A program made the position numbers and the translations under genes. Under the pieces are notes generated by a model. The model was given only the letters and a program-made list of their open reading frames with translations, was not told where the DNA came from and did not search any database. DNA of 63,529 bases. Source: Chara braunii (Eukaryota; Streptophyta; Charophyceae; Charales; Characeae). The first letter of the stretch is position 1. Each line of letters begins with the position of its first letter. The stretch covers positions 89,227 through 152,755 of the forward strand of contig BFEA01000748.1 in assembly GCA_003427395.1 (NCBI GenBank), read 5' to 3'. Shown here in pieces: positions 1 to 10,291 of this stretch.

Positions 1-68
<68 letters not shown>
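1..68. repeat. (AG)n microsatellite
   Basis: An AG dinucleotide run fills the left edge, so its true length is unknown. Confidence 0.98.
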
Positions 69-75
<7 letters not shown>

Positions 76-619
76 CTGACCTGCTTGCGCTGCCCTGTGT
101 TGTGCTCCTCACGTTGCGCTTGCTGCGGCCGCTGCTAGGCGTGCTGTGCCTGCTCCACGTCTGCTCCTTGCCTGCTGTGCTTGCCTCCTTGCCCTGCTTC
201 TTCCTCCCTCGGGCGATGGCGGCAGTACCGGGGGTGCATACGTTTGAATGTCGTACCGGGAGGGGGGCAGCCAAAGTCACCAACGAAGGACTTCAAAATC
301 AAAGCCCGCTTTCACTTCCGGGCCGCCAAAACGAAGAAAGCCTATTCAAACGGGCAGAAGAACAAAAAGGGAAAAAAAACAAACAATCACAAGAGGAAAG
401 TTTCGACCCCTACCAGGATACCGGATCTCACTTCGAGGCCTTAAAAAACGGGCCCTTATTTTTGGTGGGCGGCCCAAGTCATGAGGAAACGTCGCGGACC
501 GTGAAAAAAAAAAAGGCCGTTGCCAAAAATGTTCGGAACCCGGACCGGTATCCGGACCGGTTCACCGGACACCGGACTCCAGACAGGCCGGATCCCGGTC
601 CGGTAGTCCGGATCGCTGC
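69..619. other. Unassigned sequence with a CCGG-rich block
   Basis: No recognisable gene. A reading frame from 102 to 671 begins with a leucine-rich stretch but is then low-complexity, runs into LINE-A in the wrong sense and resembles nothing I know, so I do not call it. From about 530 to 617 the DNA is built from repeated CCGGAC/GTCCGG words; similar words recur in the MITE at 7410-7498 and near 40140-40460. Confidence 0.5.
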
Positions 620-3600
620 CATGTTTCTAAGACCCTTACCCGATACACTGCCTCTTTATTTGTCCATTTGACAGGTGTTGGAGGGTGCCTTTTTTGGTGA
701 TGGTGTTATGTTCAACCAGGACTAGTTGGGGTGAGACCATGTGAATCTGGCCGATCCTGAACGGGGACCCTGTGCATGCCACCCAATCCCCTATTCTCAA
801 GGTAGGGCCATGTTTGAGGATCCGATACCATTCCAGTGGGATGACTTCAATGAGACTCTCAAAGAGTTCTTCCACACGGTGGCAATACTTTAAGGATGTT
901 CGCATCTGTTCCTTTGTTTTTCAATCGTGCCTGTCATGGTCCCAGAGATCCCCTACCCTAAGGATGCCATGTCTAACCCAACTTTTCAAGGGCAGGGCTG
1001 AACTCTTCATGACGCAGCCCCTCGTGTCCGTTATCCATCTGTTCCCAAAGAGAGGTTGTCGGTGGACCTCCTCCCAACAGTTGGAGTGGTTCTTGTCTGG
1101 GAGCGGGAGATTATGCCAGGTTTGCAACAAGGATGGCCAGAATGTATCCATTGATTAAGCCCCTCCTTCCGGCCTGTCCCTAACTTGTGGGAGTTTGCGC
1201 GGGACTGTCTAGAAACGATCCTCCAACCATGTCAGCGGATGGATCTTATGGGGGGCCTCCGGAGCCATTCGAGCCAAATGTTCCAAAGCTAAGACACACC
1301 ACGGGCTATGGGGGGCGAAGATAAGCTTCTTAATCCATTTTATACGAAGGGCTTGGACCTGTGTGGCTGGTTCAATTATTATCAATCCTCCTCCTGCTTT
1401 GGGTTGGATAATTGAGTCCCAGGCTACACGGCTTATTGTGTTGGTTTGCTCCCCATCTCCTTTCCATAGGAAGGTTGCTGCCTTTTTCCTCAGGCTTCTA
1501 AGGGCTGCTTTGCTTAATGGCCGCAACAAGGATTTGTACCATAAGGACACAAAAATCACGTTATTAATAACCAGCGCTCGGCCGAAAAGGGATGTGTGTT
1601 CGTTCCTCCAGTTATTAAGTTTGTGTTGGGCCGGAGTGCTAATCCACTCATCGTTGATGGGCTGTCGTCCCTCGGTGGTCATGGATACCCCCAAAATTCT
1701 TATTGGGGCCTCTAGTGGTTTCCATGCGACTCGTGGAGAGCATTGGTGACTCTGGCGGGAGCCCCCCTTGGTAGTGGATCCACCAGCCCTATGTTTTAGA
1801 ACTTCAATTAACTACCATATCAGACACCCTGACAAACTTTTCCATCATCCACTGAATTTCTTCTATGTTACAGTGTGTGGCCTCTGTCATTATTGTGAGA
1901 TCATCCGAGAACAAAAAGCATACTTGGATTGCGTCCTCCGGAATACGTGTGACATGTATTTTTGTAATATTTTTATTAGCCCAGAGATTGATGGTTAGTG
2001 CCTCCATAATGACTAGGAAAATAAAAGTGGTTATTGGATCTCCCTGTCGGACTGATCTCTCCAAGTGTAAAGGCGGTGCGAGACTTCCGTTGACTTTGAC
2101 ACATGTGGTAGCGTTATGGTGTAGGATTCGTATCCAAGGTTGGAAATCCGACCCGGAATTCATTTTTTTTAGACGTCTATCAAGAAACAACCAGTCCACC
2201 TGGTCATAGACCTTTTCGAAGTCGATGAAGATCAGAACCGCATTTTGTTAGGAGTGGGCGTAAGCTGGAGGACCTCATGGATCAACAATATGTTTTCTTA
2301 TATGTTCCCGTTTTCCATGAAACCAGTTTGAGCAGGATGGATGATGTCTTCCATTACCAGGATTATTCTTTCTGCTAGAGTCTTAGACAACATTTTGTAC
2401 ACTACTGTGAGTAGCGTTATTGACCTGTAGTTTCTGATATCCATCTTGTCTCCCTTTTTATATATGAGGGTTAGAATCTTTTGCCCCACCCTTTGTCCCA
2501 TCTCCCTTGTAAGTCACACTTCATTGTAGAAATCCATGACGTCTTAGCACATAAAGTCCCATGTGGTTTCCCAAAATTCTTTGGGGAAGTCATTGGTGTC
2601 TGGGTTTTTTCCCTCCTTCATTTGTAGAAGGGCCGCTCATATCTCGTGTTTCGAGAGAGGGGGTTTTAGGGCATCATATTGTTCAGGAGTCAAGGCTTTA
2701 TTAACTGGTTCTAGAAATTCACTCAAAAGGCGCTCATGATATGACCTATCCGCTTTGTTTATATGTGAAGAAAAAATGTATTTATAGTAATCATATGTTA
2801 TTTTTGTACAACGGGCTGTGGTAATTGCTGGTTCTGAGTCCATGGCGTTTGGTTCATAAAGCGCTTCAATGGTGGTTCTTTGAATAGGTGTTCGTGCCAG
2901 CCTAAAAAAATGAGAGTCCATTGTTCCTTTGGTGGATAACTTGGATAACCTCGCTCTTGTTTGGGCACCTTGTTATTACTACTGTGTGTGTTTCAATAAT
3001 TTATTCTTCAAATCTTGTATGCGTGTTTGTAATTCAACAATCTTTTCTTCCTTCCCCTGCGAGTTCTGTTCCTGTTCTATGTCCACCAAGTTTTGAATGA
3101 TTGCGGATTCGTGCTGGTGTCTCTGGGCGGCCAGATACTTAGAAAACTCGTTGCTTTTTTTGACCAAAAAGAACAACCCGTTGTTAAACCAAGCTATTTG
3201 TGAATCACGTTGAGTGCGGTGCTCTTTCCCGAAGGTCCAGACCGGCTATAGGTATTTCTGGAATGATTGGGTTCTAAGAAAGAAGTGTTAAGTTTATAAT
3301 AGCTAGAACCTTGGTCCGACCGTTTACGAAAAGTTCAGACTCCCATGCACATCCTATGGTCTAGACCAGGATATGGGTTGGCCGACAAGATTGTCGTCGC
3401 CGAGAGTCCCCCCCCCAACTGTTCTGAGGCTAAAATTAGATCAATTCGGGACTTGGACAGTCTGGCAGGATCGTTATTTTGGATACAGGTAAAAGTTCTC
3501 TCAGCAGGGTAGCTACGCCTAAAAGTGTCAAAGAGCGAAAGGGGGGCACATATGTCTCTCAACATCCGCTCATCCTCCTTTGCGCTGTGCGTGGTGAGGG

Positions 3601-4164
3601 GGGGGACCTTCCATCGGTCCAGCCACCTGTCAGGTGCGACACTGAAGTCTCCTGCTAGTATAAGAGGGACGGCCGGAGTATGTACTAGTTCGAGTTTTTC
3701 AGAAAAACTCGAGTCCTTCTTTCGCGAGTCGTGTTCAGGGCATATATAGAAACGATACATATTATTTATAGTTCCAGCATGCCCAACACTTTAACCCATC
3801 TCCCTTGCATCTCATCCTTTTCCCAGCAGAGTACTTCGAATCGTGATTTCGATGGGATCCAAATTGCCACCCCTTCACTTCCCGGACAAGGTGCGAATGC
3901 TTGATAGCTATGAAAGGGCCAGACTTGCTTATGTGCCCTGTGGTGTTTTGGTGAATCCATAAGGTGGGTCTCCTGTAGGCAGACTACGTTTGGCCATGAT
4001 CTAACCCCCACCCCCCTTATTAGATCCCATAGGGCTTTGATTTTGTCCAGGTTGCGGGAGGCCAGACCATTAACGTTGATCCTTCTTATATCAAGGTCTG
4101 CCCATTGTAGAATGTGTTTCAACTTCTTGCTTTTCCCATACACCACTTCTACCCAATTCATCAT
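620..4164 (-). pseudogene. LINE-A ORF2: endonuclease / reverse transcriptase, broken
   Basis: ORF2 of a non-LTR retrotransposon nicks target DNA and copies its own RNA there. An APE-type endonuclease occupies 4164-3335: the start region has LDIRRINVNGL, then QETHLMD, GDFSVAP and GLDH. A helical linker rich in Q, E and K lies at 3176-2979. Reverse transcriptase follows: KKGDKMDIRNYR near 2450, the conserved QGDP near 2040 and the catalytic box FSDD at 1911-1900 (usually FADD). A thumb region is at 1694-1209 and C-terminal segments at 1151-620. Stops and shifts separate the pieces. The start at 4164 matches LINE-B and LINE-E, where ORF2 also begins just after the ORF1 stop. The zinc-binding end is missing because the copy is cut near 620. 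Confidence 0.88.
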
Positions 4165-4210
4165 TGGATGTGTATCCCTAGGCCTACTTCTATTGCTTTA
4201 GTAGCTGTGA

Positions 4211-4505
4211 TCATTCTTGGGTATCCTTGTCCACCCCCCTATTCAGAATGTTCTTTCTTAATAATATACAAATACATGAAAGTATTTCATCTACCGACCA
4301 GATATTACTCGGCTTAAACTTAAGTTGTTGGGTGTCTAGGAGCATGTTGTGTGCGTACCATAGCAACCCTGCCTCCTTATTATCCTCGAATCTCACGTAA
4401 AGGTCCTTGTAGGCCATCTTCAGGCCAACTGTGGATACACTAATGATGGTCGTTGCGCCTGGTTCGTAATGGTTGGTGATAAAATTTGTGACTTCGTTGG
4501 TTCTT
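4211..4505 (-). pseudogene. LINE-A ORF1, C-terminal end only
   Basis: The frame reads YKDLYVRFEDNKEAGLLWY and then WSVDEI. It aligns with the end of ORF1 in LINE-E (TTNLYVLFEEAKDSDLKWF near 57640) and LINE-B (near 5540). A few upstream residues (TNFITNHYEPGATTIISV) continue the match to about 4500, where LINE-B sequence begins. The role of this ORF1 end is unknown. The gap to ORF2 is about 46 bases, against 20 in LINE-E. Confidence 0.8.
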
Positions 4506-5315
4506 AATATCCCCTCCCCCTCCTCCTACTTTGGACATCCCCCCCCCTCCTCCTCCTGTTGATGTTCCGTTGGTGTTCCTGTTGCCCATCTCTTGTCCCA
4601 TCTCCTGCCCAACTCACCCTTGCCACCCAGCCGTCCCTCTTCCCTCCCAACTAGTTCTCGCAGAACTGAGAGATAATTCTATTGATATCGCCTCTGGTGT
4701 GTGTTTGGCTCAACTTTTCCTTAGCCGCCCCCCACTGGGCTGTAATCTAATACTGAACTAAGAGCCGTAATTGCTCTGTGACCTCCCCATCTTCCACCCT
4801 TGCTCCCTCTACTTCCAGGATACACCTTCTCCACCATATGACCCACAGGACGACGCGTCTACCCAGGCGAAACATGTTCTCTTCGAATGTGTTTCCTTAA
4901 ATCTGAAGTATGGTCCCATTTGTGCGAGCTGGAAAACCCATCTCCCTTCCTCCTTATTTACTTCCCAATGGAGAGGGTCAATTTTTGAGTTAGGAGGGAG
5001 CCAGATTGCTACACCTGCAATGCCTGGTTTGGGGGCGTGTGCCCTGAAGGCCTGATGGGGCCAGATCTGTTTGTGAATATGATGATGATCTGCGTTGTTC
5101 ATCAAATGCGTTTCCTGCACACAGATGGCATCAGGCCATTCCTTACCCCCAATACCTTTCAATTGCTCATATATTGCTTGTCGTTTTGATTGTTCGGCGG
5201 ATGCTAGCCCATTCACATTAAGTGACCTGAGGTCAAGATCAGCTGTTCTTTTAAGGCCCTTCCAATTCTTGTCCCTGTTGTATAGTACCTCTAACATTGT
5301 ATCTTCCATTATCAA
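4506..5315 (-). pseudogene. LINE-B ORF2: endonuclease start fused to ORF2 tail
   Basis: From 5315 the frame opens with ATADLDLRS-type sequence (observed TADLDLRSLNVNGLAS), then QETHLMN and EEGRWV, all as in the endonuclease of LINE-A and LINE-E. After about 4935 the similarity switches, in another frame, to the extreme C-terminus of ORF2: FEENMFRLGRRVVLWVIWWR at 4896-4840, then GGKRDGWVARVSWAGD near 4640-4590. These match LINE-C (TENMFRLGRRAVIWALWW) and LINE-E (WNMFHLGRRTVLWVLWW). Some 1000 codons are missing between the two parts. Single stops (an ochre near 4906, an amber in each tail segment) add to the decay. Confidence 0.85.
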
Positions 5316-5342
5316 AAGATTTTTTATTTTATTTATTTATTT

Positions 5343-7012
5343 TTACAGGAACAACCAGCGACCAGATTTCAATTTACCGCCTTTCTCTAGTAATAACTGA
5401 TTATTTTTTAGAGGACGTGACAGTAGCACTATGACATCAAATTCTGACCAGAAAACTTCCGCCCTGACCTTAAGCTGTTGTAGCTCTGCTAATGTGTCAT
5501 GAGTAAACCAGCGCAAATTAGTTGCTCGTGTGTGATCATATCTGAGGAACACATCCCTAGCTGAGATTCTCTGCGTGTCTGCTGATAAAATTAGCACGGC
5601 CAGTCCTCCAAGAGGAAGGTGTTCCTGAATGATTTTCATGATTTCAGCCTTGAACCAGGCCTCACCCAACAAATTATCCGTCAGGGAGGAAAGTTGGGAT
5701 GCGGGTGTTTCGTGCATAGTAATTTCTCAATGTGCTGAGCCTGATGGCTCAGACAAACCTACCTCCCATTTACCTTCTTTCAGTCTGACTGGCAGGATTA
5801 GTACCTCGGGTTTGGACAAAGCTAGCTCTGCATGACCCCCTGCCACCAACATTCGTAACTTTTGTCTCCTGCTGATCAGTGTTCCTTCAAGAGGGGAAAT
5901 GGGGGGCAGGGGGTATTGTATCTGCACGAGCTTTATCGGGTCGCCTTTTTCGTTTTTTATTTTTTATCTTTTTTTGGGATCATACTTTTCTTCTATTCCT
6001 AAATTGTGGTCTGGTTTCTGGTCTGGTTCGAACTGATTTGCCTAGTCTACTATCTGTTCAGCTCCTATACTGGTGGAGGATGTGCTTATCTCATATAGCT
6101 GGTTTGCCGAGGGAGGGGGGAGAACATCTTCCCCTGCTGATGCAGGAAGCTTTTGGGGTGTTGCTACATGCATACCTTCCTCCAGCATCAAGTGTTTTTG
6201 CTTGTCTGAATCCCCTCCAGCTTTAGTAAGTAACAGATACTTTGGCCCACCTGTTAGTTCAGAAACCACTTGTTTGAGCTGGTACGTTACTTCCTTTTCT
6301 GTTGAGCAGCGAGGGGGGTCATCCTCGTCTGCAGGTGCCCAGTTCAACCTTCCTTTCTCCTCTTCCTCACTCATCTCCCTCTCCTCCCTTACATCCATTT
6401 CCGCCTCCTCCCCCACTCCCCCCTTCTTCTGATCTACAGTCTTTGACTGAACATTCACTTCCTCCATGTCCCTGGTCTGTGAACCCCCACTCTTTATGCA
6501 CGTAACTGATTCTGTGGTGTTGGGTGTCTTATGCAGGGAAGGTTCGCTGGTTCGTGTTTCCATTTCTGGTTCCATTTCCAACACTGATTGTGCCTCAGGG
6601 GGCAATTTGTTCTTTTGGGGGTTCACCATAGCTGATGCAACACTCTCTTGGATAGAAACGAGCTTGGCTTCTACCTGTTCCATCCCCTGGATTATGGGGT
6701 TGGAAGTGGAGTCTTCCTCTACTGTGTCGTTGTTCTGTTGTGTGTTCCCCAATGGGATTATTGCTCCCTTCCCTGAATCTGATATTTGTCTACCGTTTAG
6801 TGCTGACTGATCCTGCTCAGTCGGGGGCTGGAATCTCAGCGATACTATAAGTAGCAGTCTGTGACACATTTGCTGCTAGCTGATTTCATGAGGCAGACCT
6901 AGATCCAATGCTGTTTGCAGACTCGTGTTGTTCTCCAGCAGTGAGACCAACTGCACATAAGTCTCATCCCAAAAAACCTCAGAGCGGCCTCATTGATGTT
7001 CCCATGGCCTGA
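5343..7012 (-). pseudogene. LINE-B ORF1, C-terminal half
   Basis: Three modules align with the second half of LINE-E ORF1. (i) EVFWDETYVQL at about 6985-6950 matches EFWDCTYVQL in LINE-E near 57120. (ii) A long acidic, Ser/Glu-rich stretch is open at 6869-6042 with no recognised domain; runs of E near 6360 suggest disorder. (iii) A C-terminal block at 5717-5343 (NLRWFTHDTL, then FWSEFD) matches LINE-E at 57680-57760. ORF1 proteins usually bind element RNA; the part carrying the zinc knuckle in LINE-E is absent here. The split between 6042 and 5717 shows at least one frameshift or stop. Confidence 0.72.
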
Positions 7013-7152
7013 CAAGGCAAAATCCAAAAGAATACTGCATATAGTCAAATAAACTTGAAACAACTTTAAGTTAACAGATGTTGCTAATGTTCCCTTTGAT
7101 TTTTGTCCAGTCCTTCTAGAGTGTCCAAATTAGTGTTCATAGTAGAGTCTGT

Positions 7153-7604
7153 AGATTTTCGTTAGGATAAGGTTACGTTTGGTTTTAGGGATATTATTAG
7201 TTCAGGATTGAAGTCAGATGAGAATAAGGAGTAGAATCTTGCCACAGTCATGGCCTGGGCTTTGCTTGGCCGGAGAGCTTTGCTGAGCCTTAAAGCTGCG
7301 ACGAACTTTGTGAGGGTCGTTGGGCCCGGTTCAGATTTTCTTTAAGATAAGGTTACATTTGGTTTTAGTGATATAAGGGATTGAATTTAGATGAGAATAA
7401 GGAGTAGAACATGGCTACAATCCCGACGTCCGGAAACTACTGGACACGGGTCCGGTTCCATGTCCGGAAACGTCCGGGTCCGGGTCCGGCGTAGCCATGG
7501 AGTAGAATCTTGCTCCAGTCATGACCTGAGCTTTGCTTGGCCAGTGAGCTTTGCTCAGCCTTAGAGCTGCGGCGAACTTTGTAAGGGATATTGGGCCCGG
7601 TTCC
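7153..7604. repeat. Tandem duplication, about 180-bp unit, twice
   Basis: Unit 1 (7153-7332) and unit 2 (7333-7604) share, in order, AGATTTTC, GATAAGGTTAC, TTTGGTTTTAG, GATGAGAATAAGGAGTAGAA, CTTTGCTTGGCC and GGGCCCGGTTC. Unit 2 is longer only because it holds the 89-bp MITE at 7410-7498 and its duplicated target. The end of unit 2 carries a degraded copy of the recurring stem-loop (7585-7608), followed by an A-rich run. No gene is seen from 7013 to 7620. Confidence 0.85.
7410..7498. mobile_element. 89-bp MITE with 9-bp target-site duplication
   Basis: The element starts CATGGCTAC and ends GTAGCCAT, giving inverted ends of 8-9 bp. It is flanked on both sides by GGAGTAGAA (7401-7409 and 7499-7507). 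Unit 1 of the surrounding duplication has this 9-mer once and no insert (near 7231), so the empty site is known. The inside is made of GTCCGG/CCGGAC words. A 9-bp duplication is typical of Mutator-like (MULE) elements; assignment rests on that alone. Confidence 0.82.
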
Positions 7605-7619
7605 CAGCACAACTTTCTA

Positions 7620-8206
7620 AATGTTGCTCCTTTTTTTCAAAAAAAAAAAGAGAAAATTTAATAAACAGTGATAAATGTCATAGCAATAATGAATTAAATA
7701 CTTGACTGTCTGCAAAATAAATGAGGTGATCTTCCAGCAAATAAGTGGCCTGGAAGGCCCCAGCATGGCGGGAAATGGGGTGGGTGGGAGTCTTCGAAAC
7801 TTTGAGCACTTAGCTCGAAAACAGAAAAAGGGGAGATCTTTCGACAACTAACGCCCGCCTGCACTGTTTGGACTAGGTAGCCGTAGCCATCGCCCGGAAC
7901 TTCCAACATTCCGCAAATAGCAAACTTAAGATGGTCCCTGCTTTCACTACCGCAGATATAGCTCATCTGTTGGCTCCTCCGGCGGGCACACAGTAAGTCA
8001 TTCCCACTATCCTCCTTTAGTCGGGGACTGGTACCACTGCCCTTTGGCGCCCAATCTTCCGCCTGATTCTACAGAAATCCTCGCTGGCTTGACCCAATTT
8101 GTCTTATTGGCTTGGGCCTCTGAGGATTGCCGATTTCTGGCTCCATTGGTCCTTCAATAGAAAGTGCTGAAAAATGTCCTTTAATCCTGTTCTTTTGTGC
8201 CTTTTT

Positions 8207-8281
<75 letters not shown>

Positions 8282-8407
8282 AAAATATATATATATATAG
8301 TCAAACAGAGCTGCCCCGTAAACCATAGTTAGAGAGGGAGAAAAGGACAACAAATGAGGGGCTGTGACAAATTGTTTCGTGGGAGTATATATCTATATAT
8401 CTATAAA
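7620..8407. other. Non-coding stretch, no gene seen
   Basis: Apart from an A-run near 7640 and the (CT)n/(AT)n tract at 8213-8300, I see no gene, tRNA or known repeat here. The overlapping minus-strand frames at 7617-7966 are short and match nothing I recognise. Confidence 0.5.
8213..8300. repeat. (CT)n microsatellite followed by (AT)n
   Basis: About 64 bases of CT from 8213 to 8276, then ATATATATATATA at 8286-8299. Confidence 0.97.
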
Positions 8408-8575
8408 AATATTTTTTTAAAGTCCAGTTTGTCGTAGAGGTTGGATTATACAGGTGAGAGTCACCTTCGGCACTCGGTCATGTGGTACAGGCCCCCTAAT
8501 CCTATGGGACTCCCTCCCAGCCTACCACTCTCGTAATTTCTTCCCGGTGCACTCCTAGTCCCGCTATCCTACCTC
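8408..8575 (-). mobile_element. SINE-2 fragment, head missing
   Basis: Read on the minus strand, this segment matches SINE-2 at 20348-20544: GTCGTAGAGG at its tail-proximal end (compare GTTGTAGAGG), the ACTC-rich middle, and GCTATCCTACCTC at the other end (compare ATTATCCTACCTC). The tRNA-like head is missing and the fragment abuts the poly-T of the next retroposon. AT-rich sequence at 8390-8420 probably replaces the A-tail. Confidence 0.7.
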
Positions 8576-8772
8576 TTTTTTTTTTTTTTTTTTTTTTTTT
8601 TGGGACAAATGCTCCAATCTATTCGTGGGGAGCAACACGTGCTGGGAACCGGGCCCAGCGTCCCATATAGAGTTACACAAGTCATTTGAGATACCGGGGC
8701 GATTACCCGGCTTCGGCTGAGAATCAATCCGATAACTATTGGGAACGATTGAAGAAATTCAAGAGAATTAAA

Positions 8773-8780
<8 letters not shown>
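8576..8780 (-). mobile_element. Short retroposon carrying the stem-loop tail (copy 1)
   Basis: On the minus strand: about 180 bp ending in a 26-base A-tail (poly-T 8576-8601). It is clearly homologous to 43090-43303 on the plus strand, including ATTCTCAGCCGAAGCCGGGT, GTGTAACTCTATATGGGACG and GAATAGATTGGAGCA. The stem-loop GCTGGG/CCCAGC lies at 8664-8641 and a second stem TGCTCC/GGAGCA just before the tail. I see no good Pol III A/B box, so it may be a 5'-truncated LINE 3' end rather than a SINE. Confidence 0.8.
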
Positions 8781-8808
<28 letters not shown>

Positions 8809-9249
8809 TGCATCTGCATTTTTTCAAAACACCCCAACCTCTGCAAAAAACATGAATTCATTTCTAAAAAAATACAGGTAAACTCACGGACCATATATCT
8901 CATGATAAAAAATGACCAAAAAAATTCCTGCTTTTCTTTATATATATATATTTTAATTTTCTTTAAATCCAATTTCGTTTTCTATTTTAAAAAAATCCTA
9001 AATAAAGTCGGATTCAAAAAAAAAAAAAAGGGGTTGTAGGGCTCAAAATTCCCTACAACCCCATATGTTTTTTTTTTTTCACCTATTATTTAATTCACGA
9101 AAATTCGTGTAAAATCGGGTCTGCGGTGTGGACCAGGTAGGCCGCGGATGCGGACCCATTTGGGTCCGCGATCCGAGCTCGACCCCGCGGACGCGTCCGC
9201 GGGTGTTTCTTTTATGTTGCTGCGCTACTCCCTTCGCCACATGCGCCTC
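8781..9249. other. AT-rich non-coding stretch with a perfect hairpin
   Basis: No gene. T-runs lie at 8778-8802 and 9067-9079, and an A-run at 9016-9029. A 12-bp perfect inverted repeat GGGGTTGTAGGG / CCCTACAACCCC (9030-9041 and 9051-9062) has a 9-base spacer. From 9115 to 9205 the DNA is GC-rich with CCGCGG and GGACGCGTCC palindromes. Confidence 0.6.
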
Positions 9250-9928
9250 GCTGAGGTCTAATCTCTTCATTCGCTGCACATCGTACTTCGCAGGGATAAG
9301 GACCGTTCCGCTTCGCGAACCTTCTGCAACATCCGCAAGAAGTACTTGTTGCGCACCATCGTGAATGGGACCCCATCAAACACCAACCAATCATCAATTG
9401 AGCGCTGGGCTTCCTCGTTCTTTGACACGATTCCCCCACCCTCTTCGAGCGTAGTTTCCCCGCCCGGATGTTGGATGAACGCGTGTTGTTTGGCTGCTTT
9501 TGGGTACTTGCCTGCGGAGAGGTTGGGCTATTGCACTCGTCCTCCTCCCCCACAGCCTGCTCATCCCCGTCCCTCTCTTGGGAACGACATTCCTCAAATT
9601 CGTCAGCATCCTCATGCGCTTGCCGCTTTCCCAAGCCCAGAGCAATCGCCTCAAGTCGGCCCAACTCTCTCCTCTCTTTTTCCTCCGCCGACAGGCTACT
9701 GCTCACCCTCGCCATGTTACATCTTGGCCCCTTCGTTGTAGACATGAATTGCTTACCGCAGAGATTCGCAGTGTCCGGGAAGACATGTTCGCAGTACCTG
9801 CACTTCCATTTGTAGTTGCCCTTGCCCGGATCCCCCACTGGTTCAAGCTGCGTGAAGTGCCGCTTAATGGCATCTGAACCTCCTTTAGGCATCCTGCAGA
9901 CATTGAAAACCGCCCAATCAAACGACAA
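9250..9928 (-). pseudogene. hAT-type transposase N-terminus with BED zinc finger, broken fragment
   Basis: BED fingers are DNA-binding modules at the start of many hAT transposases. The frame from about 9890 begins MPKGGSDAIKRHFTQLEP, then YKWKCRYCEHVF: the C-x2-C pair of a BED finger, with NLCGKQFMS following where the second half should lie. A charged, Glu-rich linker follows (9700-9550). After a frameshift the sequence at about 9395-9290 reads SIDDWLVFDGVPFTMVRNKY then FLRMLQKVREAE, which resembles the hAT segment that follows the linker. The DDE catalytic core and RW/dimerisation end are absent. A pyrimidine run and TCTGCAGG just before MPKGG looks like a 3' splice site, but no donor was identified. 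Confidence 0.6.
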
Positions 9929-10011
9929 GGGGCCATGGGAGATCAGATCAAATGTTATCTGAGTCTACGTCTGTCTCTCTCTCCCTGCATTTTCGTTTCT
10001 CTCTCTCCCTT

Positions 10012-10031
10012 TATCAATCAATCAAGCTCAT

Positions 10032-10076
<45 letters not shown>

Positions 10077-10252
10077 ATTTGACATCATTTCCCCACCCCC
10101 GATGGGGTCGAAATGAATTGCAGCAGAAGTTTGAATTATGACATGCCGTCCAATCAGAACAGAACTTTGAATAAAATATTTAACAGCATTTCCCCTCCCC
10201 CATGGGGTCGAAATGCAAGCTAAGAGAACTGTGGCTGAGATCAACAACACCG

Positions 10253-10291
<39 letters not shown>
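10012..10291. repeat. Two (ATCA)n / (TGAT)n arrays
   Basis: Tetranucleotide arrays at 10012-10074 and 10253-10291. Between them are two related segments containing ATTTCCCC and ATGGGGTCGAAATG (10088-10115 and 10191-10217), so the spacer is itself a degenerate duplication. The right array touches the 3' end of LINE-C. Base 10292 is an N. Confidence 0.95.

Larger units (their letters stand above)
620..4505 (-). mobile_element. LINE-A, non-LTR retrotransposon copy, truncated at both ends
   Basis: Reading leftwards from 4505: the last part of ORF1, then ORF2 with endonuclease, reverse transcriptase and C-terminal region. The copy stops near 620, inside the C-terminal region (the last alignable frame reads VRVLE, as in LINE-C near 11270), and abuts the CCGG-rich block. 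Its 5' side abuts the 3' end of LINE-B at about 4505. Stops and frameshifts make it a fossil. Confidence 0.9.
4506..7012 (-). mobile_element. LINE-B, internally deleted LINE copy
   Basis: The order (leftwards from 7012) is the C-terminal half of ORF1, the first part of the endonuclease, then directly the last part of ORF2. The rest of the endonuclease and the whole reverse transcriptase are gone. The junction lies near 4930. The copy cannot move by itself. Confidence 0.85.

Noticed and set aside
500-625. Second MITE like that at 7410-7498
   Set aside because: It has the same CCGGAC words, but the ends (CCGTTGCC.. and ..GCTGCCATG) are not inverted copies and no target duplication is visible.
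102-671. 189-codon plus-strand frame starting MLLTLRLLRPL
   Set aside because: Low-complexity start, then composition-driven sequence. It runs across the CCGG-rich block and into minus-strand LINE-A, and matches no family.
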